Of a stretch of DNA of 64,000 nt, positions 26,966-34,761 are shown in pieces. The stretch lies in NCBI GenBank assembly GCA_027623295.1, contig JAQBXR010000011.1, positions 42,105 through 106,104 of the forward strand, written 5' to 3'. The DNA is from Planctomycetota bacterium (GTDB lineage: Bacteria > Planctomycetota > UBA1135). The notes beneath the pieces were generated by a model. That model saw only the letters and a program-made list of their open reading frames with translations, was not told the origin of the DNA and made no database searches. The position numbers and the translations under genes were made by a program. Numbering within the stretch: position 1 is the first letter of the stretch; every line of letters starts with the position of its first letter.

Positions 26966-27591
26966 AGGCCCGGGCGGCTCCCCGGCTTCACGGCAGGTCC
27001 GACGTTGCCACTAGCGCACAGTGGGCAGTCATCGGCTTCCCAGGATGGGACTTCCAAATCCAAACAGCGGTAGTAAGGGATTGTCCCGAACGGGTTGTCT
27101 TTACCGCTGCGATTCACGATCGATGCCGCACTGATTTGCTTTACACCCATCTCGCGCAACATGGTCACGACCTCGCCGGCGCTTTTACCGGTGGTCACGA
27201 CATCTTCCGCGACCAGAACATGCTCGTCGGGAGCAATCGTGAATCCGCGACGCAGTTCAAATCCACCTTCGGCGGCGCGTTCTGCAAACAAACCGCGTAC
27301 ACCAAATGCGCGCGCGAGTTCATAAGAGAAGGTCACCGCACCCATTGCTGGGCCGAGGACTACATCGAAAGGTTTCTCTTGGCCGGTGGTTTCTTGCACG
27401 TAATGGGCAAGATCGGCGCAAACCGAAGCAGCGAAGTTTGGGTACTGCAGCATGCGAGCGCACTGGACATAGCGACCAGCATGGCGTCCGGAAGAAAGCA
27501 GAAAGTGGCCTTCGAGCAGGGCTTCGCTTTCACGCAAGGCCTCGGCAGTGCGTGTTGCGACTTGTTCCCGCGTGGGTGCGGTGGTCACCAC
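26962..27591 (-). CDS. pyrE: Orotate phosphoribosyltransferase
   Basis: A 209-residue PyrE, converting orotate and PRPP to orotidine monophosphate. The PRPP-binding motif is VLVAEDVVTTGKS at about residues 126-138. FLLSSGRHAGRYVQCA and VLGPAMGAVTFSYELA are also typical. The C-terminus has a CPLCASG element followed by KPGSRPG, an extension found in a subset of PyrE proteins. It starts at GTG 27591, five bases after the secG stop, and overlaps yicC by four bases. Confidence 0.94.
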   Translation of the reverse strand: MVTTAPTREQVATRTAEALRESEALLEGHFLLSSGRHAGRYVQCARMLQYPNFAASVCADLAHYVQETTGQEKPFDVVLGPAMGAVTFSYELARAFGVRGLFAERAAEGGFELRRGFTIAPDEHVLVAEDVVTTGKSAGEVVTMLREMGVKQISAASIVNRSGKDNPFGTIPYYRCLDLEVPSWEADDCPLCASGNVGPAVKPGSRPGL

Positions 27592-27596
27592 GAGAC

Positions 27597-27923
27597 CTAC
27601 TGGTTGTCGCCGGCAGGCAGAACTGGTGCAGCACCGTTACCGGATTCCGGAGTTGTCGGAAGTTCGACTGCAGAGTTCAAATCCAAAACGGAACCGGTGT
27701 TGGCGTCATCGGAGGTCCAGTGCAGAGCCAAAGCTGTAAGCACAAACACACCGAAAAGAATGAAGGTCACCTTGTTCACGCCGCCAGCGCGAACGCCGAA
27801 AGTCTCAGCACCAGCGCCACCAAGTGCGCCGCCGAGTCCACCACCCTTACCTTCTTGAACCAGGATGACCAGAATCAGAAGCAGAGCGGAGATGAAGAAG
27901 AGAGTGTAGAGAAGGAAAGCCAT
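27597..27923 (-). CDS. secG: Preprotein translocase subunit SecG
   Basis: A 108-residue SecG, the small subunit of the SecYEG channel. It has two transmembrane segments (about residues 3-22 and 52-70) separated by the characteristic glycine-rich loop VQEGKGGGLGGALGGAGAETFG. The C-terminal tail is longer than usual and rich in Pro, Gly and Asn. It lies 30 bases downstream of tpiA, an arrangement (tpiA-secG) common in many phyla. Confidence 0.95.
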   Translation of the reverse strand: MAFLLYTLFFISALLLILVILVQEGKGGGLGGALGGAGAETFGVRAGGVNKVTFILFGVFVLTALALHWTSDDANTGSVLDLNSAVELPTTPESGNGAAPVLPAGDNQ

Positions 27924-27953
27924 GGCTTGTTCAATGCGACACGAACAGTGTCA

Positions 27954-28712
27954 TTACGCCTTCGCGGCGTCGAGGATGGGACCGAAATCGTCGATCGAAA
28001 GTGATGCGCCGCCGACCAAAGCGCCGTCGACATCGGGGTTGGCAAGTAGGTCAGAAGCATTCGCGCCCTTGACCGAACCGCCGTAAAGGATGGGGATGGT
28101 TGCCGCAGCCTCGTCACCTAGGATACCCGCGATTTGACGACGACACTCAGCATGTGCCTCTTGTGCCATTGCCGGAGTCGCAGTCTTGCCGGTGCCAATC
28201 GCCCAAACTGGCTCATAAGCCACGCTGATGCGATCAATCTGGGTCGACTTGACCACTTTCAGGTTCTTGAGCTGACGGGCGAGCACCTTAAAGGTGTTCC
28301 CAGCCCCACGCTCCCCCAAGGTTTCCCCGACACAAAGCATGACGTCGAGCTTGGCGCGGAGTGCGATTTTGACCTTATCGAAGAGCATTTCTTCGTCCTC
28401 GCCAAAAACATGACGTCGTTCGGAGTGGCCAATCAGCACCACTTCCACACCCATATCACGCAGCATGTAGGGCGAAATCTCGCCGGTGTACGCGCCTTCC
28501 TTTTGGCCGAAGCAGTTTTGCGCGCCGAGGATGACATTGCTGCCCTTCAAGTTGCGGCGCACATGATCGAGATGAACGAAGGTCGGGAAGACCGCCACCT
28601 TGCGCTCGCTCGATGCACCTTGGTGCCCAGCGATGTCGCGCGCCAAAGCCGAAGCCTTGCGTTTCGTGAGGTGCATTTTCCAGTTTCCTGCGATGTATGG
28701 GGTTCTAGCCAT
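27954..28712 (-). CDS. tpiA: Triosephosphate isomerase
   Basis: A 252-residue TIM-barrel triosephosphate isomerase of glycolysis. The substrate Lys is in GNWKMH, the electrophilic His in LIGHSERR, the catalytic Glu and loop 6 in AYEPVWAIGTGKTATP, and the phosphate loop in YGGSVKGANA. All catalytic residues are intact. It lies 21 bases downstream of the DAHP synthase gene and is followed by secG. Confidence 0.97.
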   Translation of the reverse strand: MARTPYIAGNWKMHLTKRKASALARDIAGHQGASSERKVAVFPTFVHLDHVRRNLKGSNVILGAQNCFGQKEGAYTGEISPYMLRDMGVEVVLIGHSERRHVFGEDEEMLFDKVKIALRAKLDVMLCVGETLGERGAGNTFKVLARQLKNLKVVKSTQIDRISVAYEPVWAIGTGKTATPAMAQEAHAECRRQIAGILGDEAAATIPILYGGSVKGANASDLLANPDVDGALVGGASLSIDDFGPILDAAKA

Positions 28713-28733
28713 GATTCTGGGATCTTCGGGGGG

Positions 28734-29786
28734 TTAGATCTTCGGCTCTTCAGCCGGTAAGTTGGTGGAATAACCATGCAAGTTACGCTCGCAGGCTTCC
28801 AACACATGGGCGACACGGGGAAGGGTCGCGGAAAAAATGTCCATGGGCAACGCTTGGTCAGCGTCAGACCAGGATGCGCTTGGGTTTGGATGAACCTCCA
28901 CAAGGAAGCCATCTGCGCCGGCGGCGGCGGCGGCGAGCATCATCGCGGGGACCAATCTGGCCACACCGGTGCCATGGCTTGGATCGACGATGACCGGGAG
29001 CCCGGTGCGTTGTTTCAGCGCCGGGACTGCGGCGAGATCGAGAACATTGCGCACTGCCGGGTCAAAGTGACGCAACCCACGCTCGCAAAGCATGATGCTC
29101 GGTGCACCACCTAGAGCCACGTATTCCGCAGCGAACAGGAACTCCTCTAAGGTTGCGCTCATGCCGCGTTTCAGCAGAATCGGCAGTCCAGCGCGGCCGA
29201 CTTCCTGAAGCAGCGGCGCGTTGGTCATGTTGCGCGAGCCGATTTGGAGAACGTCGGCGTGCTTGGCCACGAGATCTAGGTCACGGACATCGAGGACTTC
29301 GGTGACGACAGCGAGGCCAGTCGCTTTTCCAGCGGCAGAAAGCATTTCCAGGCCGAGTTCTCCCAAACCTTGGAAGCTATAAGGGGAGGTCCGTGGCTTG
29401 AATGCCCCACCGCGAAGTCCGGTCGCACCGGCGGCTGCCAATTGCTCGGCCAAGCTCATTAAGGAGTCAAAATTCTCCACCGCACACGGTCCGGCGATGC
29501 AACTTGCACTGCCTCCACCAAATCGAGCGGCCTTAACCTCCACAATCGAAGGCAAAGCGGCCAAGCTTTCATGCGCTGCGGCTTTCTCAGAAAACACCGA
29601 CTGGATGCCATTCCAGGTTCGCAGGAGTTCGACAGCGTCTTCCTTAACTCCTTTCATGTAAAGGGTTTCTGCGCCGACCATGACGTCGACCATGCTCCCG
29701 CCACGCTCCTCTGCCCATACGGTAAGCCGCTGGCGCAGGGTGCTTCGCTCCTCAGCCGGGAGGTTTTGCAGTCGAATTTGGTACAT
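28734..29786 (-). CDS. aroF: 3-deoxy-7-phosphoheptulonate (DAHP) synthase, type I-beta
   Basis: A 350-residue DAHP synthase that condenses PEP with erythrose 4-phosphate at the start of the shikimate pathway. The first 75 residues form a ferredoxin-like regulatory domain, as in Thermotoga-type enzymes. The barrel shows AGPCAVEN, LRGGAFKPRTSPYSFQG, QIGSRNMTN, LLKRGMSATLEE and VDPSHGTGVARLVP, the metal and substrate motifs of the I-beta class. It is the first gene of a run with tpiA-secG-pyrE-yicC-gmk and is divergent from the dGTPase gene. Confidence 0.94.
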   Translation of the reverse strand: MYQIRLQNLPAEERSTLRQRLTVWAEERGGSMVDVMVGAETLYMKGVKEDAVELLRTWNGIQSVFSEKAAAHESLAALPSIVEVKAARFGGGSASCIAGPCAVENFDSLMSLAEQLAAAGATGLRGGAFKPRTSPYSFQGLGELGLEMLSAAGKATGLAVVTEVLDVRDLDLVAKHADVLQIGSRNMTNAPLLQEVGRAGLPILLKRGMSATLEEFLFAAEYVALGGAPSIMLCERGLRHFDPAVRNVLDLAAVPALKQRTGLPVIVDPSHGTGVARLVPAMMLAAAAAGADGFLVEVHPNPSASWSDADQALPMDIFSATLPRVAHVLEACERNLHGYSTNLPAEEPKI

Positions 29787-29897
29787 CCAGGATTTGTAGG
29801 TGTGCTTCCGTCAAAAATGGCTGCAAATGATAGGTTTGCCATGAAAAATGGTCAATCCTGCAACCAAAAATCGCAGAACTCCCTATCCTTTGCGCCG

Positions 29898-31034
29898 ATG
29901 GATCGTCTCGACAAGGAAGCTTATGAGCTGGAGCACCTGCATCCGGCCGCCAGCCATTCGGCTAACTCGGTGGGCCGCGCCTTCGATGAAATCCCCGATG
30001 CCTGGCGTACCCGCTTCGAGCGCGACCGCGACCGCGTGATTCATTGTTCGGCGTTTCGGCGCCTAATGTACAAGACGCAGGTTTTTATTAATCACGTGGG
30101 CGACAACCAACGTACCCGGCTCACGCACTCTTTGGAGGTGCTGCAGGTTTCGCGATCCTTGGCCAGCGCGCTCGACATGAATGAGCCGCTGTGTGAAGTG
30201 GTGGCGTTGGCGCACGACCTTGGCCATCCGCCCTATGGACATTCAGGAGAAGTGCTGCTGAATGAAAAAATGAAAGACCATGGTGGCTTTGCGCACAACC
30301 GTCAGAGTCTGCGCATTGTCAATATCTTGGAAACCCGCAGCCCGGATTACCTCGGCCTGAACTTAACCGAGGAAACTAAATCTTGTTTGCGCAAGCACGA
30401 GGTCGTGACCGATACCGAGACCGGCGCGCGTTTGCGTTTTCCATTGCTCGAGGCGCAGTTGGTCGACTTGGCCGACAGCACCGCGTATCACTATCACGAC
30501 GTGGACGATGGCATCCGCGAAGGCATTCTTGATCCAGTCAAGATGATGGACGACTTGGAAATCTGGGCAACCGCAGTGGCCGGAGCGCGCAAACGACACC
30601 CGGAAGAAGGTGAGGGATCCTTGTTATGGCGTCGCGCCGCCAACGAGTTGCTTGGCGTGGCGATTGCCGATGTCCGAGTCGAATCCAAAAAACGTCTGGC
30701 CGCTACCGAAGCAAAGTCTGCCCGCGAAGCGCAAGCCTGCGACGGTCGCTTAATCGGTCACTCCGAAGCCTTCCAATCGCAAGTTGCATTACTGCATAAG
30801 TACATGTATGAAAACATGTACTACAAAGAAGAAGTCAACTGGCACGTACGTCGCGCCACCGAGTTGCTAGATAAAGTTTTTGATGCCTTACTCAACAAGC
30901 TAGACGCCGTCCCGCAACGCTTCTTTGAAAATGCTGACTCGGATCATCGTGCAGTATGCGATTACGTTTCCGGCATGACCGATCGCTATGTCGATGCGGT
31001 TGGGAAAGAGCTAGGCGTGTTGCCGGCTTATTAG
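29898..31034 (+). CDS. dgt: Deoxyguanosinetriphosphate triphosphohydrolase-like HD protein
   Basis: A 378-residue HD-domain dNTP triphosphohydrolase. The conserved SAFRRLMYKTQVF, the metal-binding H...HD set (TRLTHSLEV, then LAHDLGHPPYGHSGE) and NRQSLRI are all present. The start ATG 29898 (MDRLDKEAYELEHLHP) matches the family N-terminus; longer in-frame starts (29841 and 29571) would run back into the divergent DAHP synthase gene. Its likely role is dNTP pool control. It converges with thiD with two bases between stops. Confidence 0.92.
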   Translation: MDRLDKEAYELEHLHPAASHSANSVGRAFDEIPDAWRTRFERDRDRVIHCSAFRRLMYKTQVFINHVGDNQRTRLTHSLEVLQVSRSLASALDMNEPLCEVVALAHDLGHPPYGHSGEVLLNEKMKDHGGFAHNRQSLRIVNILETRSPDYLGLNLTEETKSCLRKHEVVTDTETGARLRFPLLEAQLVDLADSTAYHYHDVDDGIREGILDPVKMMDDLEIWATAVAGARKRHPEEGEGSLLWRRAANELLGVAIADVRVESKKRLAATEAKSAREAQACDGRLIGHSEAFQSQVALLHKYMYENMYYKEEVNWHVRRATELLDKVFDALLNKLDAVPQRFFENADSDHRAVCDYVSGMTDRYVDAVGKELGVLPAY

Positions 31035-31036
31035 GT

Positions 31037-31813
31037 TCAAGAATTTTCAGAAGGCGCGGTCGGCCGAAGATCATGTCGGCCTTCGATCGCTTGCTTAATC
31101 CACACTTGCAGCACACTAATCCCGGTGTGGCAGGCTTCGGACAGCGTTGCTCCGTTCGCTAAACCGCAGGCGATCGCAGTGGATAAGGAGCAGCCGGTGC
31201 CATGTAGGTGTTCCCCACCCAGCACACGAATGTGGCGATACTCGAAGGAATCGCCGTTCTGATTTTCCAAAACATCGGCTACCCATTTGGACGGCTCGCG
31301 GCCTTCGAGCTCGGCGAAGGAATCGGTATGCCCACCTTTACGCAAGATCGCTTTGCAGTTTTTATAACGCTCGCCATTGCCGTACTCCAACACATTCGGA
31401 GTCACCACGGTAGCCAGTGGGAACAAATCGCTTTCCATCAAGCGAACGCCAGCGCGGGTGTTTAGATAAACCTCGGTTTTACTTTTAGACGCCGCGGCAA
31501 CCGGGTCAATCACAATCGGGATGGCTTCGTGCCAAGGCTCTAGCGCGGCAACCACTGCTTCGACAATGTGGGCATCGCCAAGTGCGCCGATTTTGATTGC
31601 TTGCACGCCATCGTCCAATGTGTGAAGGATGTCATGAGCAATCTGCACGATGTCACGCAGCTCCACACTTTCTAATCCCATTTCACCCTGCTTGGTGAAC
31701 ATGGTTTCTACCACGCGCGGCGCCACACCAAGCGCCCGACAAACTGCAGTATCCATTTGTACCCCGGCGCCCATGGTTGGGTCGCTGCCGCCGAGGCACA
31801 AAACTGCTTTCAT
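31037..31813 (-). CDS. thiD: Hydroxymethylpyrimidine/phosphomethylpyrimidine kinase
   Basis: A 258-residue ribokinase-fold ThiD, phosphorylating HMP and HMP-P in thiamine synthesis. GGSDPTMGAGVQMD at the N-terminus (substrate site) and LHGTGCSLSTAIACG near the C-terminus (anion hole and catalytic loop) are diagnostic. No other thi gene is nearby and I see no TPP riboswitch upstream. It lies 11 bases downstream of fabI on the same strand. A related pyridoxal kinase role is possible. Confidence 0.88.
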   Translation of the reverse strand: MKAVLCLGGSDPTMGAGVQMDTAVCRALGVAPRVVETMFTKQGEMGLESVELRDIVQIAHDILHTLDDGVQAIKIGALGDAHIVEAVVAALEPWHEAIPIVIDPVAAASKSKTEVYLNTRAGVRLMESDLFPLATVVTPNVLEYGNGERYKNCKAILRKGGHTDSFAELEGREPSKWVADVLENQNGDSFEYRHIRVLGGEHLHGTGCSLSTAIACGLANGATLSEACHTGISVLQVWIKQAIEGRHDLRPTAPSENS

Positions 31814-31824
31814 AACAACCCGCG

Positions 31825-32607
31825 TTAAACCTCGCGGGTGATGAAGTCGGCCATGATGTTGTAGCCGCAGTCCACGTAAAGAATTTCACCGGTCACACCA
31901 GAGGCCAGCTCGCTCAACAAGAAGATGCTGGCTTTGCCGACGTCTTCCCCGGTCACATTGCGGCGCAACGGAGCGGCGACTTGCTGAATGTTGACCTTAT
32001 CTTTAAATCCTTTCACCACCGAGGCCGACAAGGTTTTTACCGGACCAGCACTAATCGCATTCACGCGTATGCCGATCGGGCCAAAGTCGTTTGCTAAGTA
32101 ACGCACACTCGATTCGAGCGATGCCTTTGCCACACCCATCACGTTGTAAGACGGCACCGCGCGAATGGCACCTAGATAAGACAGCGTTAACAAGGAAGCC
32201 CCTTTCTGCAGCAACGGCTCGGCTGCTTTGCACAGGGCAATGAAGGAGTAAGTCGAAACATCGTGCGCCAGCGTGAAGCCGTCGCGCGAAGTATCTACGA
32301 AACGACCCTGCAAATCCTCGCGCTTGGCGGTTGCAATCGCGTGCACCAAAAAATCGACCTTGGGCATGGTTTCGCCAATCTCCGCGAAAGCCCTGGCGAT
32401 GGCGTCGTCATCGGAAACGTCGCAAAGGATGGGGGTCGGTGCGCCAAGCCGCTCCGCTAAAGGTGCAACCTTGCGCAAAAACCGCTCGCTCGCCACGGAA
32501 AGAATCAGTTCGGCCCCCTGAGCGTGCGCTTGCTTAGCGATGTGCCAAGCCAGGCTGTGTTCGTTCGCGACTCCAAAAATGAGTCCTTTTTTCCCTTTGA
32601 GCAACAT
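31825..32607 (-). CDS. fabI: Enoyl-[acyl-carrier-protein] reductase (NADH), FabI
   Basis: A 260-residue FabI, reducing enoyl-ACP in the last step of each fatty-acid elongation round. The atypical NADH motif G-x5-S-x-A appears as GVANEHSLAW, and the catalytic Y-x6-K is in SYNVMGVAKASLE. The start ATG 32607 (MLLKGKKGLIFG) is chosen because the family begins there; the in-frame start at 32655 adds a Pro/Arg-rich leader. It is divergent from rnc, leaving 120 bases between starts. Confidence 0.95.
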   Translation of the reverse strand: MLLKGKKGLIFGVANEHSLAWHIAKQAHAQGAELILSVASERFLRKVAPLAERLGAPTPILCDVSDDDAIARAFAEIGETMPKVDFLVHAIATAKREDLQGRFVDTSRDGFTLAHDVSTYSFIALCKAAEPLLQKGASLLTLSYLGAIRAVPSYNVMGVAKASLESSVRYLANDFGPIGIRVNAISAGPVKTLSASVVKGFKDKVNIQQVAAPLRRNVTGEDVGKASIFLLSELASGVTGEILYVDCGYNIMADFITREV

Positions 32608-32727
32608 GCGATTTTCGATTTGGGGGGCCGGCGGCCGGAGGCGGCCACGGGGCATTGTCGCGATTCGGGCCTTCGACTCAAGCCCTGCTGCCTGCTTCCT
32701 CGCCCGCAGCCGTTAGAATCCGGGGCG

Positions 32728-33447
32728 ATGTCGTCTGAAACTCTCGCCCTACGCCATCTTGAGGACCTTCTTGGCTATCACTTCCGCGACCAGGAGTTGC
32801 TGAAGCGCGCGTTGACTCATGCCAGCGTACAGGAGGACCACAACGAGCGGCTCGAGTTTTTGGGCGATGCCGTTTTGGACCTAGTGGTCAGCGAGTTGTT
32901 GTTCCGCGATTACGCCGAGGTGCGCGAAGGCCGCCTCACCGAGTGGAAGTCCTTATTGGTGGCGCGATCGACCTTGTCCCGCGTCGGCGAGCGGCTTGGA
33001 CTGGAACGATGGATCCGCAGCGGCGGGAATTTGCGCGAGCGCAGGACTTTGCCACGCTCCCTGTTTGGCAATACCCTCGAAGCCCTCTTGGGCGCGGTCT
33101 ACTTAGATTGCCCGCCGGACGATGTTTTGCCGACCTGCAAGCGTTTAGTGATTCATTGGCTGCGACACGACTTAGCCAGTTTGCCGGATAACTTTGCACG
33201 CGCCCAGGCAAAGCAAACTTTGCAAAACTGGGCACAAGTGAAACAAGGCACCATGCCGCGCTACATGCTGGTGGATTTCCACGAGCATCCGGAGACTCAA
33301 GCTTTTCAAATTGCGGCCGAAATTGGCAATCGCACCTTCGCCGCGGCTTGGGGAGCGAGCAAAAAGGAAGCGGAACGTCGTGCCGCCTGGGAAGCGATTC
33401 TGGTTTTGCGCGCCGAAGGAACTTTAGATGAAGAAGACCATGGATAA
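32728..33447 (+). CDS. rnc: Ribonuclease III
   Basis: A 239-residue RNase III. The catalytic domain has THASVQEDHNERLEFLGDAVLD (signature motif with Glu and Asp metal ligands) and FGNTLEALLGAVYLD. The C-terminal double-stranded RNA-binding domain spans about residues 155-230, ending in GASKKEAERRAAWEAILVL. The start ATG 32728 (MSSETLALRH) is preferred to the in-frame 32524, which overlaps fabI on the other strand. It overlaps the cupin gene by 20 bases. Confidence 0.95.
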   Translation: MSSETLALRHLEDLLGYHFRDQELLKRALTHASVQEDHNERLEFLGDAVLDLVVSELLFRDYAEVREGRLTEWKSLLVARSTLSRVGERLGLERWIRSGGNLRERRTLPRSLFGNTLEALLGAVYLDCPPDDVLPTCKRLVIHWLRHDLASLPDNFARAQAKQTLQNWAQVKQGTMPRYMLVDFHEHPETQAFQIAAEIGNRTFAAAWGASKKEAERRAAWEAILVLRAEGTLDEEDHG

Positions 33448-33802
33448 AGTCAATTTCAAACAGAAGCTCGCTTTGTTCGAGCAGACTTGGACGCCAAAGA
33501 TTATTGGTGCCCTGAATGGACAGGAAGTGAAACTTGCCAAGTTAGAGGGCGAGTTCTTATGGCACACGCACGACGAGGAAGACGAAATGTTTTTGCTCCT
33601 CGAAGGCTCCCTCACCATACGTTTTCGCGACCGGAACGATGTCATCCTAGAAGTCGGCGAAATGTTGATTGTGCCGCGCGGCGTAGAACATTTGCCGATT
33701 GCTCCTGATGGCGCAAGCGTCTTACTCATCGAGCCCGCAGGTACAGGGCACACGGGCTCGACGGTTTCTGATCGCACTGTGGTGGATCAGGAGTGGATTT
33801 AG
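33428..33802 (+). CDS. Single-domain cupin protein
   Basis: A 124-residue cupin with one conserved beta-barrel. Motif 1 is WHTHDEEDEMFLLLEG (His, His and Glu metal ligands) and motif 2 is VPRGVEHLP with the last His. AAGGA seven bases upstream supports ATG 33428; the second ATG at 33440 is an alternative. The gene overlaps rnc by 20 bases. Cupins of this type are small metal-binding enzymes or sensors of unknown substrate. Confidence 0.85.
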   Translation: MKKTMDKVNFKQKLALFEQTWTPKIIGALNGQEVKLAKLEGEFLWHTHDEEDEMFLLLEGSLTIRFRDRNDVILEVGEMLIVPRGVEHLPIAPDGASVLLIEPAGTGHTGSTVSDRTVVDQEWI

Positions 33803-33932
33803 CTTTGACCTAGTTGGTTTCGACGCACCGGAAAAGGCGGTTTTTTACGCCGTAGCGACAATTAATGGAGCCAGTATTAACGAGATCATGGAAACCATGG
33901 GCTCCTTCTATGCTCGCGTAATCTTAACTCGG

Positions 33933-34658
33933 TCAGACTTCCAGACGCAGCTGACTAGAAGCCATCATTTCCGAGAACTCTTTCTGGATGGACTCCAGTT
34001 TCTTCACGAAGGCTTCACGATTTTGTTCAACAATGGAACCGGCAAGTTCGCGGTAGTGGTCGATGCCACGCTCCAAATTCTCTTTGCACTCGCTTATCGT
34101 TTTAGCGAGTCGGTCGGACAGGTCTTCCTTGTAGCGCGTGATATCACGGCGCAGGAAATCAATGTTGAGGGAGAGCTCCTTCAACATCATGTGCGGGCGG
34201 CCTTCGCGTAAAGGAAGGCTCTTGCGGCCGTAAATGTGCGCCACGATGCCATCTAGGTTGGTAACCTGTTGGAAGTATGCGGTGTTGGGGCCGCAGCACA
34301 CTGAAGTGGTTGCACTTTCATCGATGCCCATGGCCGAAGTGGCTCCCCCAGCGAGGTCATGGCAAATGCAGGCCTTATCCATAACTGCATTTTCTGCCTC
34401 TAGCTTCTCCGTGGAAGTCCCTGCTGAGCTCCAAATCTGCTCCAGCTTGCGCTTTTGGAATGCGCGACTCGCAGTGCAGATAGGCGCTTTGGTGAATTCA
34501 GAATCGGCGGCGAGAAAACCTTTCGGACATTGGCTGCCTGGCCTGCCCGCGCGAATGCGGTCACGCCGGGTGGTTTCGCTTGCGGAGGACAGCAAGGACC
34601 AAAACGGAACTCCCAGCGGCGAGGAGGGACTCAGGTCGATGTCATGCTCCGTTGCCAT
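33933..34658 (-). CDS. Unrecognised protein: cysteine cluster plus C-terminal coiled coil
   Basis: A 241-residue protein of no family I can name. Residues 1-90 are polar with scattered Cys (GSQCPKGF, APICTAS). A central block reads KACICHDLAGGATSAMG, then TSVCCGPNTAYFQQVTNLD, giving four closely spaced Cys plus a His that look like a metal or Fe-S site. The last 80 residues are strongly amphipathic helix (IDFLRRDITRYKEDL to FVKKLESIQKEFSEMM), probably a coiled coil. No signal peptide or membrane helix is seen. About 130 bases separate it from the cupin stop and about 100 from the propeller gene upstream. Confidence 0.65.
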   Translation of the reverse strand: MATEHDIDLSPSSPLGVPFWSLLSSASETTRRDRIRAGRPGSQCPKGFLAADSEFTKAPICTASRAFQKRKLEQIWSSAGTSTEKLEAENAVMDKACICHDLAGGATSAMGIDESATTSVCCGPNTAYFQQVTNLDGIVAHIYGRKSLPLREGRPHMMLKELSLNIDFLRRDITRYKEDLSDRLAKTISECKENLERGIDHYRELAGSIVEQNREAFVKKLESIQKEFSEMMASSQLRLEV

Positions 34659-34761
34659 AACGGGAATGTGAAAAGTGTGAACAGGCTGAGTTGACTAGGG
34701 TTTTCGAGGAGGTAGAAGGTGGCAGTATAGCCCCCAAACCTGCTTCGGAAACCCTTGTTAA

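Noticed and set aside
26962..27591. The C-terminal CPLC of PyrE looked like an added zinc site.
   Set aside because: A CPLC-KPGSR tail is common in a subset of orotate phosphoribosyltransferases.
31037..31813. Possible TPP riboswitch ahead of thiD.
   Set aside because: fabI lies 11 bases upstream on the same strand, leaving no space for one.
33699..34211. A 170-codon forward reading frame across the end of the cupin gene and the Cys-rich protein.
   Set aside because: It is antisense to a better-supported reverse gene with plausible amino-acid composition and helical pattern, and has no family features.
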